22,264 nucleotides of DNA from Plakobranchus ocellatus (taxonomy: Eukaryota; Mollusca; Gastropoda; Plakobranchidae): the NCBI GenBank assembly GCA_019648995.1, contig BLXT01006675.1, positions 896,513-918,776 of the forward strand. The letters are read 5' to 3'. Numbering within the stretch: position 1 is the stretch's first letter; every line of letters starts with the position of its first letter. Below are positions 1 to 10,003 of this stretch, one piece after another. The notes under the pieces were generated by a model. It was not told where the DNA came from. It searched no databases and saw nothing but the letters and a program-made list of their open reading frames with translations. A program made the position numbers and the translations under genes.

Positions 1-340
1 TTTCTTTTATAATAGTTTTTTTGGCTTTTTTCTTTTTTTAAGTGCAAACGACAAACATTTTACAAAAGATTATGGGAATGAATGTACATATTTCAAGAAA
101 TGATGACATCAGCAGTGATTATGATGAAAATGATACAACACATTATTTTTTCAAGTTTCTTTTATTATAGGGGGAGCCTAGGTTTTTTGGCTAAATTTTC
201 TTTTTTCTTTCTTTTTTTTTTTTTTTGATAAAAGAACTTAATTTTTTGGCAATGAGTGAATGAGTACCATGAAACCAATAACCATCAATTTGTTTTTTTT
301 TTCACAAAATAATTGCAGTTTTTTTTTCTTTCTCAAACAA
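1..340. repeat. T-rich low-complexity stretch with a short direct repeat
   Basis: Long T runs with scattered C and A. A word like TTTCTTTTATAATAG followed by a T run and GGCT occurs at 1-30, and a diverged version (TTTCTTTTATTATAG ... TTTTTTGGCT) at about 158-195, so the stretch may be a decayed local duplication. No gene is visible in 1-555. Confidence 0.5.
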
Positions 341-555
341 CCAAATATGCAACAAATATGCCAAGTCCATCTTCAGCAGAAGACATTGTAAAAGACGATC
401 ATTCATCTCAACCATTTGGCAATTTCATGACTTAAAATTGAGGTGAACTCAACTTTTTGTCACCTTGTTACTGATTCACAAACCTTCATGATTTGAATAG
501 AAAGCAATACATGACAAGCACTAGGGTACTATAAGCAACAAGCATATCACCCATT

Positions 556-906
556 TCAAGTAAATAATGACATTCCTCTTTCATCACAACAAGATAGCAG
601 TACATGTTTTTCTGATATTTCAAATATTTTCTTTAAAACTTCCAAAGTGCATATAGAATGGCCTTCCATATCTTGAACCTTATTTACATTTCCACATCGC
701 CTTGCGAACACATTTGAATTAGCTTCTGTTACACAAATCTCACATAACTGCAGTTTGTTTCTGCATCTCGAACTAAAGAGAGCAATCTCTTTCAAGCCAG
801 AGTAAAAAAAAAAATTCCTAACAGCAGATAATAACTTTGGCAGAGAATCTGAAGCTAAACATACAATTTCAGCTATACAAACTTTTCTTAACATCACTCT
901 CTTCAA
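556..906 (-). CDS. Uncertain 116-codon open frame, Cys-rich, possible exon
   Basis: An uninterrupted minus-strand frame of 116 codons in an AT-rich area. The product is not recognised. It is richer in Cys, Glu and Leu than a chance AT-rich frame usually is, with Cys-x2-Cys near residue 54-57 (CEIC) and a paired Cys near the C terminus (LLSCCDERG). No signal peptide or membrane segment is evident. No convincing splice acceptor, partner exon or nearby polyadenylation signal was found. The first ATG lies 17 bases from the perfect hairpin at 923-964. It could be the last exon of a gene lying to the right, an old coding relic, or a chance frame; chance cannot be excluded without homology. Confidence 0.2.
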   Translation of the reverse strand: MKRVMLRKVCIAEIVCLASDSLPKLLSAVRNFFFYSGLKEIALFSSRCRNKLQLCEICVTEANSNVFARRCGNVNKVQDMEGHSICTLEVLKKIFEISEKHVLLSCCDERGMSLFT

Positions 907-922
907 AAAAACACAGGCTCAT

Positions 923-968
923 GTCAGAGATTAAAGCAGATTAACTTGTCCTTTAATCTCTGACAAGT
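923..968. repeat. Two overlapping perfect inverted repeats
   Basis: GTCAGAGATTAAAG at 923-936 pairs perfectly with CTTTAATCTCTGAC at 951-964 (14-bp stem, 14-base loop). Inside it, AACTTGTC at 943-950 pairs with GACAAGTT at 961-968. The two stems share bases 961-964, so they are mutually exclusive in one strand. No gene context supports a function. Confidence 0.7.
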
Positions 969-1254
969 TGCATGTGTTTTTAAAGAGACAACGAAAACAA
1001 ACAAGGGAACCGCGGCAGGGAGTCTGACCAGAGAAGCCTGATAAGTCTGTTAGGATCTTTTCTAACTCATTTTGAACTCATTCAAAGCTGTCACAGGCTA
1101 CGTACCTATTTATATGAGCATAAACTAAGGATGATAATGACGATATAACAATTATGTTGATATGGGTAAAATCGAGGAGTATAAAAAAAACTGTTTTGAT
1201 CACAATTGCTCAATTATATATTAAAAAAAAAAAGTTACAATATTTTCAATAGAG

Positions 1255-1425
1255 GCACAGATGATGATGAAAATGATAATGGTTGTGATGGTGAGAGGAG
1301 GTGATGGTTATGATAATAGTGATATATGGTGATGATGGGGATGACAATGGAATTGACAGTGATTATGATGACGATAAAAATGAAAGTGATGACTATTATG
1401 ATCTTAACCAATAGTTCTGATGATG
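1255..1425. repeat. Degenerate GAT/ATG-type microsatellite
   Basis: Imperfect repeats of GATGAT, GATAAT and GTGATG words run through this stretch (for example GATGATGATGAAAATGATAATGG at its start). It gives a minus-strand frame made of Ile, Val, Thr, His and Ser which is a by-product of the repeat and not a gene. Confidence 0.75.
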
Positions 1426-2792
1426 GGAACATGTGATAAAAAAAAAATATTTTAAAATTTAAGGTGGCAGCCTGCAGACAGAAATGAATGAGTCATTCCA
1501 GTTGTAGAAATAGCCTGACTTATGGGAGAGGGATGGAGAGAGACTGCTAATCTAAAGATCAAAATGTTTCATTTAGTCTTCCATGCAGTTTAATTTTTAT
1601 GATAAGGAATGATCCCAACAAACCTTCAGCATTTCCTTCCGAGTTTACGGGTTTTTAACAAAACCACGCCAGGGACTCGTTTACCAGTCTGGACCAAGTA
1701 GTCCTCTATTGACAAAAATCACAATAAATCATTACACAAACAATACACGAGAACTCTCACATGTCAGTGCATTTCTCTATCTCAGTAAAAATGCAAAAGA
1801 AATGTTTCAATAGTTTGATTCTAGAGAATTTAATCATGTTTAGATAAACAGTATTTTTTTAAATTCTTGGAAAAAAAAATAAGTGCAAGATTTTGATAAT
1901 ACAGAGATAAGAACTGCACTGACAATATCCAACTCTGCCTGCCGAGGTAATGTCCCTATGTACATAGAATAACTATGAATATATATATCAATAATGTATC
2001 AATGGGTCCTACAAGCATCTACGGCAGACATTTCAATAAAACATGGACATGTTGATCAACAAGCTTAGGTGAAAAATATCTCTGCAAAGTAAGCAGTGAA
2101 GAGGCAGATTATGTCTATCAGTGTTGGATCATGAGCGTTTCTGGTATAAGCTTAACATTTTATTTGACAAAAAATTCAAAGAGGAAATTATTCAAAAGGT
2201 TTAACCCATAAGTTGAAATATTAAATATAAATTTTGGAATGCCTTTAATTTGTCTGTGAAACACACAGAAAAAAAACACCGCTGCAGCTGATTACACAAT
2301 AGATTGGCCACAGGAAGAAAAGACGAGCAAACGGAAGTAGAGATTTCAGTCAGCACTTAGGATGACTACCATAAATTTCACTTGCTGCAAAATGCCAAGG
2401 ATCAGAAGTCCTTGCGATGGAATTGACAGCAACAGTGAAGGCTGAGCAGGCACAGAGAACAGACTAGCAAAGAAATATTACATTGATGTATGAGACATTT
2501 GATAATATGCACAGAATGAACCTAGAACTTGAGCCTTGATAACAGCTTTGGTTAGAAACAATCCTCAAAAAATCATTAAGTGCCTGACAGAGAAAGGGAA
2601 GCTGACAGGAGTAATCCAGGGGTGAGAGCAAAAAATGTGAGCTATACTGAAAATTTACATGTATGGGAAAACGAAACCAAGATGGTGACAGACCAGGAAG
2701 TGTAATAGGAGAATTTAAAAATGGAACAACATACATGTAGATTCAGGACCCCCCACCCCCCCTGTATCAATTTGAAAGGTCTCCCACTCCTG
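1426..2792. other. Gene-free stretch
   Basis: AT-rich sequence without a convincing exon, RNA gene or terminal repeat. Short minus-strand frames near 2464-2736 show no family signature. A C-rich run (about 2748-2763) precedes the SINE that follows. Confidence 0.5.
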
Positions 2793-3038
2793 TTTTTTTT
2801 TTAACGGCCGAGGCCTTGCCTTTATTACATATGAATGAAGTGGATTCTGTCTATCAGTATTATATCCTGAGCTTTTCGAGTAAACGGTTTTAACTTCTGT
2901 ATGCAACCAAAAGACAAGGTGAACCCAGGCGTTCAGGCCCACTGTCAGGCCAGGGTGCTGGTGGCGAGGCTCAAACCCATGACAGAAGGTTCCTTGTAGA
3001 TTTAAGGCCGGATTTACCTACTGTGCCACCAACGCCCT
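2793..3038 (-). mobile_element. tRNA-derived SINE, minus orientation, with A tail
   Basis: Read on the minus strand the element starts near 3036 with GGCGTTGGTGGCACAGTAGG, which contains an RNA polymerase III A-box-like word, followed about 40 bases later by GGGTTTGAGCC, a diverged B box. A body with GGCCTGACAGTGGGCC follows, then a unique 3' part ending in AAGGCCTCGGCCGTT and ten A. The head matches the SINEs at 21640-21795 and 10412-10620; the 3' part matches the fragment at 4497-4570. No clear target-site duplication was found, in keeping with an older insertion. Confidence 0.85.
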
Positions 3039-3399
3039 CTCACACACACGAAAAGTTTGTTTAAATTTTCCAAAAAATGTTCAAAATTCTTCAGTCCAGT
3101 CCTAAAACGTCAGATGTCCCACGTAAAACTTGAGAAAAATTCTTCTCTTGCTGTTTTTTTTTATTTTTTTTTCTTAAATTCCAATATCTTTAAAAAAAAA
3201 AAAAAACTACACCTCTGTCCAGTTTTCATCGCTGCGAGGCACATACATTTTCTGCTATCAAATATTTTAAGTCTATCAAAATCATTTTGAATTGGCTCGA
3301 CCGAAATTTAAAAACAAAAGGGAGGATTTAATTATGAACCTCTTTGCCTTTTATATAACATTGTCTTTGCTGACATTTCTGCTGGGATTATAGCTCAAG

Positions 3400-4445
3400 G
3401 GTAGCCCTGGCACAGTGCTGGAGTGCTGCAAAACGTGTCTCCTTGGTTGGGCTCCCTGGAGCTGAATATGAAAACATCATGGCTTTTAAAAAAAAAAAAC
3501 CTGACCCTCCCCACAACCTGACGAGGCGAAGAAGATCAGCACAGAGGCAGCTTGTGGAAAGGCGGAGGATCTTCCCAATAATGAGCATGTCTGCCTTCGC
3601 TAGCTGGTCACCATTCAAAAAATTAATTGTGATCAGTTCAAAAGGATCTGTGAAGGTGGCTGACAGGTCACCTTTTAAGATCCATAGGGAGTTAAAGTCG
3701 ATTCTGGGGCGACGAGACCATCAAGGTCACCGAACTTGGTCGTGGTGACCTTATGATCAAGCTAAAGTCAAACGACTAGGCTAAAAAGCTGGGAGCAATT
3801 ACGACGTTTCTAGACATCCCTATGATTGTCAATCCACACAAGATTGATTGATTGATTGACAGCTCGAAGCCGTCGAGTAAAATATGTGCTGGGTGCCTGA
3901 CTCTTGATGTCAGACTGAACGTCCCGCTCCTGATGCGCTGCTTTAAGTGCCAACGCTATGGCCACGGCAAGGACAGGTGTAAGAAACCTGCTGCTGTATG
4001 CGTTAGATGTGGCAAAGGTGGTCATGTCAAATGTGACTGTTCGGCTGACCCCCATTGTGTAAACTGCAGAGGAGACGAGCAGCAAGACCTGTCCTAAGCT
4101 CCTGGAAGAGCAAGCCGTTCTTTGTTACGAAGTTAAGAATGGCGGCACGTTTCAGCAAGCCTGTTAGGCAGTTGTGGTTGAAATCCATAGAACGATATCA
4201 ACGCGAACATTTGCTAGTGCTGTCAAGTCTCAATTTCGAACAAAGCCAGCAGCACTCCCCAAGGATGGCAGCAGAAGTGCCCCTTCTGCCCCACCCAAGG
4301 GGAAAAAAGCCCAGAAAGATTTTACGGCTCTCAGTCCCCAGAGAGCAGCAGAAACAGACACCAGCCAAGTGCTGGGCCGAAAAGTCGAACAGACAGGAGG
4401 CCCCTAGGGAATCATTCAATCGTTTTTGCGCCTCTGGCCATGGAA
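3400..4445 (+). mobile_element. Jockey-type non-LTR retrotransposon (LINE) ORF1 relic
   Basis: Seen: a segment ending SPFKIHRELKSILG (3673-3714); in the next frame a stretch with GRGDLMIKLKS (about 3741-3773); then from 3852 a frame with CFKCQRYGHGKDRC and CVRCGKGGHVKCDC, two CCHC zinc knuckles in tandem, and the start of a third (CVNCRGD); then, in another frame, HRTISTRTFASAVKS and a Pro/Lys-rich tail to 4407. Known: this order (RNA-binding-like domain, three CCHC knuckles, ISTRTFA-type segment) is typical of ORF1 in jockey-like LINEs, which binds the element's RNA. The relic is 5' incomplete, has at least three frame changes, an internal stop, and a missing block between the first domain and the knuckles where four GATT units sit (3843-3858). 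No reverse transcriptase or endonuclease follows, so only ORF1 remains. Confidence 0.85.
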
Positions 4446-4496
4446 TCTGAGGAGACTATATCCTCAATCTAGGGGGGTTCCTTCACCCCCAGCCCA

Positions 4497-4570
4497 TTTT
4501 TTTTTAATGGCCAAGGCCTTGCATTTATTCAATATGAAAAAGATGGATAATTTCTATTGATATCTTCAGT
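4497..4570 (-). mobile_element. SINE 3' fragment
   Basis: On the minus strand it ends with GCAAGGCCTTGGCCATT and a run of nine A, matching the 3' end of the SINE at 2793-3038. It is 5' truncated and abuts the LINE ORF1 relic; the C-rich flank ahead of it resembles the C-rich flank of the SINE at 2793. Confidence 0.7.
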
Positions 4571-7500
4571 GTATCACATGTATTTTTTTTTCATATTTCA
4601 AAAAATATAATGTACTCCAAATTCTTGAGACCAGCTCTCAGAGGTCGCATGTAATATACTTATAGAGGAAACAATGTTATGTTTTCTAACTGTTCCCTGG
4701 TGTCATTTCAAAAAACTGAAATTCTGCTCCAGGAATTTTAAAATCTCTATCCAGTTTTCATTTTTGTAAAGCTGACTGAACGTAGTTTCACTCAAGACTC
4801 ATGATTGAAACAGTTCAAAATGTGACCTCAGAATCATCTGCACTGGTCTCCAGACACTTGTGCTTCAACTGAAAGTTGAAAAGAATTGTTTGAAAGTTTA
4901 ATTATTGAATTCTCAGATATTCATGTTTAGAAGAATTTATCTCTGCACAGAGAGGCAGTAGATTTGCCACAGCCAAACTTAATTTAGAGAGACATGAAGA
5001 TATCTTGAAAAGCCAGTCTAAAGAAAAGAGTACCACAGGCAGAAAGGATTTCAGACACCAAATAGGCTTCACGTGCAGGAAATGTCTTAATGTGTAGTTC
5101 CTGCCATGGGCTCCACAGCCACAAAACTCGCTGTGCAGGTATAGAGAGATGATCAGAGCACAATATCAGTAGAGGGAAATTCCTTCACACTAACTAGAGC
5201 TTGCAGCCCAAAAGATGATTGATAACAGCCTTTCTTGAGTTTAAAAAAATTTTTTCGTGCCACACAGAAAAAGAAAAAGAAAAGTGGCAGTACAAACGGA
5301 CTGCCCAGTGAAACAAGAGGATTGAAAAATTCACTCACAACAAAATGACTGCAATGCTGGGCTGAGTCTAACGAAGGTTTAGTGACGCCACTTATTCCTA
5401 CTTTTATAATTATCATCTATGGAACAGGTTTTTTTTTTTTTACCCATGTGCCAGGAAAAGAGAAAATTTAAACCTCTATCCCCCATTTACACACGTCGCA
5501 AATGGTGCTACAAAAAAAAATCAACCTAAATATAAAAGTGTGCCTTGCTATAGCTTCAACCAACAAAAAATGTCTGACAAATAAGGAGAGATTAATTTTT
5601 TCCCAAATTCTTTCATTTAAATATTAAAAAATACAAAAAAATCACGCACATTGGTAGACCAGTTTTATTAATTGTCAATCCAAATTTAAAAAATGCAGAC
5701 AAGAATGATTACGGTGTGGCTGTCAACCATAAAACATTTTCAGAAAGGTCATGAGTTGCCAAGCATAAAACATTTGACTGAATTTAATCTCAGCCCAAAT
5801 TTTACATATTGTCACTGAGCTACGATTTTTGCTTAAGTCAGAATGTTGCCAAAATGCGAGTGATATATTATTGTAATCCGGAGAACTAGATCTGTCTGAT
5901 CATGCTATAAGATTGAAAATGCCCTGACAGAGTTTTGAATAGATTAATAGATTCAAAAAAGGATGAGTCAAAGGAAATAAAGAAATCAAATATTGTGTTC
6001 AATATCTCAAAAGCATCTAAAATGACCTATGCCAGAATCGTAGCACAGTGACCATTTGTTTTGAAGAGAAAATTAAGAGCAAAAATCGACAAAACACCAT
6101 AGCCATTCTTGAAAGCAAAAAATGGTACGTTAATATCCACAACAAAATGTTAATGTTAAATACAATGTTAGGAAACCTGCAGTCTGAACTGGTCCACCAG
6201 TGTAGCTACGATTCACAGTAAATATTTCTGAGCAGGCACTATATTGCTTCTCTCTATAGCATTTACAAAAAGGTTTATGGCTATCTTTTTCAAATTTTTT
6301 AGAAGCAATGGTATTGGCTAGTCTAGAATTGAGATTGCAAGATAAAAAAATCGTTTGCTGTGCCAAAAAAAAAAAAAAATTTCAATGAAGTAGTGGATGA
6401 CTATGGAAAAGTCAGTGATCAAATGCAAATAGATCTAAAACTACTATTATACTGCCACACACTGAAGATGACATTTTCTGCTCAAGTCGGATTAAAGGAT
6501 TATCAAGTAATATATTTTATCTAAAGCCTACTTTTTTATTGGTGATCTCAGCCTTTTTGGTCTCCAATGGAAAATTTGAAACAAAAGAGGTCAAGATTTT
6601 AAAGTTATATTCACTAGTACCAACAGTTATTTTTGATGACCTATCAAATGTTGAATACAAAAATATGCCAAAACTAGCAATATTTTTTAATTATAAGAAA
6701 AGAGACATGGCAGTCATTTTTAGCTAACTGGGCAATGAAGAAATCTCACGACAGTGACAGTTTATGTCCAACAGTAATACACACTAAAGTGCAACATGAA
6801 ATGAACGCATCCGAGTTGATAGCATTTTTTTTTTTTTTGTTAAATCAATGATTGACTGGTTAAATATACCCAGTCCAGCATGTATCGGTCATCTCAGGAT
6901 TTCTACTTGTTCATATTCCATTTCTTTAGAGGGTAATACCTAGAAAAGAGACTGCTTGATAAACAAAGGCAAGAATGCTCTCATAGATACCTTTTTTTTT
7001 TTTTTGTTTCATCTCTTTTTTGGCCTTTCAAAGTCTTAAAAGCGGGCTTTTCTAAACTTCACATTAAAGCCAGTATAAAGGACTTTGAAAAGAAAATGAT
7101 TGTTAGGACCACAGGCAAAGGGAAATAGCAAAGACAGGCAGTCAAACTATGAAAGGGAACCCTGATCAATGTCCAAGGCCAAGGTTGGAGATTTTGGACC
7201 TGTAGGGTGCCCAAAGTACTGCATCACATTTCACAATCTTATGGTTGAGAAAACCAAACGACAAGAATGGAGCTTTGCTGTGCATGAGGATGCCCACTGC
7301 ATATCTCTCATCTATAGGGGCTTGCCTCAATTTGTTCTGTGCTAAAACTCAAAACTTTCAAAGTCTGTTTTAGACCAAATGACCAAACATTTCAATCAGG
7401 AAAGATTTTTAAAGATTATTTTTAAGAAGAGTGAACATCAATTTGGAATGGACAAATCAGACATCAAACCTACGAGTAACGATGCAGAGTCTACTGTATC

Positions 7501-8209
7501 CATCTACAGCACAAACACATATTTTTATACGATAATCCAAACCAATGCTCTAAAAACAATATCACTACAAACCAAGCAGTCTATAGTGGCAAGCTGAACT
7601 GCTCAACCTTTGCTTCTCTTTCTAAAGAAGGTGAACTATGCCTCAATAAAGCAAAGCCACAGGAAACTGGTGGAAGTCAATGGTTCTGATGTTTCAATGG
7701 ACCATCAAATCCAAGTAGAGGGACAAATTATTGAAACATCTAATGACCATTTCCCCCATGATGGGTGGCCCTAGATTGCAGCTTAAACCAGTAAAGCAAA
7801 TAATGAAAATCCTACCTGTGTGAGTCTAGGACTGAGGATTTTTACATCTATATAGTGTGGGATGTATCTTAATGCATATCAAGGGAAACGACTGTAAATA
7901 CACCAAAGTTTTCAAAGTAGTGTTTTATGTAACTTGATTTTTCTAACCTTAATTATTTTTTTCCATTTATTAAAAGGATAAAGAATATTTCAATTTGATT
8001 TTGATCTGGAAGAGGAAATGAACACGAGCTATTCTCAAAGTTTAAATGGATCATGAGAGGACCTGATTTCTTCAACTAGAGTCGAAATGCACCATAGAAA
8101 AACTGAAAGAGAAAGATGGCAAAAAATGGTAGGGAATGAAGTTGCAATGGCTTTTCTACTCAAATTTTGATTTGATTAATGACATTGTATTTTTTTCCTT
8201 AACTTGCCA
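4571..8209. other. Long gene-free stretch
   Basis: AT-rich sequence with A or T runs (about 5430, 6365, 6825 and 6990). Frames here are short (at most 87 codons) and show no recognisable family or well-placed splice pair. Words like GACCAGTT, or the reverse AACTGGTC, recur at about 4629, 4840, 5655 and 6188 and again at 13729, 13812 and 14024, hinting at a very old dispersed repeat. The upstream exons of the zinc-motif gene at 9174 could lie here but could not be identified. Confidence 0.4.
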
Positions 8210-9015
8210 CAATCTTGTTCAATTGAAACCATTCAACAAACAAAGTTTTACAGCCAACACACCTATTATTGAATAATTTGTCTGGCATCTGTACAGACGC
8301 CAAGAGACAGATCTCTTATGTCACAGGCACCCAATGAAAGACCCAATACTGCCACTCAGTAAGTAAGTAAGGCATGAATTAAACACTTGGCTTTATGTCT
8401 AATGTCAATTAGCATCTCCAATGTTGCAATAAATGCACTGAATGGTTTTAAGAAAACCATGTGTGTGCAGCAAGTCATTAGGCTATTTCCAATGCTATAT
8501 TTTCTTTGCGGTTTAGCAATGGGACCAGATTTTGCTCAAGAAAACGTGACAACAGTTTACCCTCACAGTGATGAGCAGTGTTCTGTTCCAGCAATGTTGA
8601 TATCAATAGAAGCCAAAATGGGTATCTAATTTTCACACAGGATGGGGCATTATTCTGCCGCCAAGCATTAGGAAATAAATCTTGGAATGAAAGATAGTGA
8701 TAAATCTTATTTTTACTTTTTTCTGGCATTGTTTTGTTCGAATGATATTTTCATGTTACATTATGGATGTTCCTCAGCCTACCAGTATTGTTTAAATGTT
8801 TAACACTCTCTTAAACCGCAAAGTAATACACTCGAGTGTTGCACATCAGCTATAAATTTGCTGATATTCTGCATGAACCATATAGTGTATTCTTTTACAT
8901 TAATTTTGGTAACTAGAATTTTGTAGTGTGCTTTGAGTAATAATAATTGATTGCACAAGACAGGAGCAATAACATCGCCAAAAGGAAGCGCCTCCAGGTG
9001 GAGTGGCGTCAAGAG
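8210..9015 (+). pseudogene. Decayed upstream copy of the two-exon zinc-motif module
   Basis: The stretch aligns along its length with 9115-10003. Shared landmarks in order are CAATCTTGTTCAA (8210 and 9115), a GTAAGT donor (8359 and 9300), the intron words GCAGCAAG and AAGCATTAG, AACTAGAATTTTGTAGTGTG, and a coding-like end. The first exon relic (about 8288-8358) keeps a Cys-x2-His (LLCHRH) where the intact copy has EFCHSH, and both donors lie in phase 1. The Cys pair before it is lost. The second exon relic (about 8960-9015) can be read as NNIAKRKRLQVEWRQE against NNTARRMRLLAEWRQE in the intact copy, but its acceptor is eroded and the Arg-rich tail is absent. Most likely an inactive tandem copy; use as an alternative exon is possible but less likely. 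Confidence 0.65.
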
Positions 9016-9114
9016 AATAGTGGCTGCTTCTTGTTCTTTTCATGATGCTATTTGCTTTTGCTACTAAAATCTTGTCGTTAAGATTGTATGTGAGGAGAAC
9101 CTAAAAAAGAAAAA

Positions 9115-10003
9115 CAATCTTGTTCAACTGAAATGAAAAAAAATTGAAGAGAAATTAACTTTTCTCTTTGCAGACGAAGAACCAGTTTTCCCGGATGTAA
9201 ATCCAATATTGTGCAGGGCGTTGGTCTACAACAAAAAGGAGGGTAGCCGCCAATGTCGCCGACGCCCTAAACGAGACTCAGAATTCTGTCACTCTCATGG
9301 TAAGTTAGGGAAGAATTGAACACAATCATGGCTTCATGTCTATTTAATGTCAAATATCTCTAATGCTGCGATACATGGACTCGGTCTGAAGAAAAGTATA
9401 GATGTATGCAGCAAGTTTTTTAGGTTATTTCTCAATGCTTATGCTTTCTGTCTTTCTAAAAATGGCATCAAATTTCTTACAAATAAAGAAATGTTTTACC
9501 CTGATAGAGATGTTGTAGTATTCTGCTCAAGATTTAGATCAGTATAAAGTATTTAGCAACTTCAGCTATGTTTATATCATGAGTAGATTTATCGTTGAAA
9601 GGGGCGTTTTGCTGCGGGCAAGCATTAGAGAATAATCTTGGTACAATTTTGATCAGCTATTGTTACTTTTTATGAGATTGTTTTGCTTCAGTAATATAAT
9701 GTTGATGTTAGTTATTTATATTTATCATCATACTCATTTCTATGAGGCAGTTTTAGTAGCAAAGCATCACCTTGAGTGTTGCATTATACATTGATGGCAC
9801 ATGATGGCACATGAGCTTTGCTCAAGCTAACTTGCCGTGATACTGCAGGTGCCATAGTGTAATCTTTTACATTGGTTTTTGTAGCTAGAATTTTGCAGTG
9901 TGCTTTGAGGAATAAATGAATGGATGCATATATTTCAGACCCAAGATATCGCACAAACAACACGGCCAGGAGGATGCGCCTCCTGGCCGAATGGCGTCAG
10001 GAA
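9115..10003 (+). repeat. Downstream unit of an exon-module tandem duplication
   Basis: Aligns with 8210-9015, the offset growing from 905 to 988 bases through indels. Intron parts are as well conserved as, or better than, the exon parts of the upstream unit, so the duplication was at DNA level and included introns. Confidence 0.75.
9174..9299 (+). CDS. Exon: Cys/His zinc motif
   Basis: The acceptor CTTTTCTCTTTGCAG ends at 9173 and the donor GTAAGT starts at 9300, both strong. The exon of 126 bases is entered with two bases completing a codon and leaves one base, so it is symmetrical (phase 1 to 1). It codes without a stop for a segment containing LCRALVYNKKEG, QCRRRPKRD and FCHSH. GC and CpG content are clearly above the flanking introns. 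Confidence 0.8.

Noticed and set aside
1235-1432. Minus frame rich in Ile, Val, Thr and His
   Set aside because: By-product of the degenerate GAT microsatellite.
7169-7345. 58-codon plus frame with CPKYCITFHN and HEDAHC words
   Set aside because: Looked faintly zinc-finger-like, but no splice sites, partner exon or family match could be supported.
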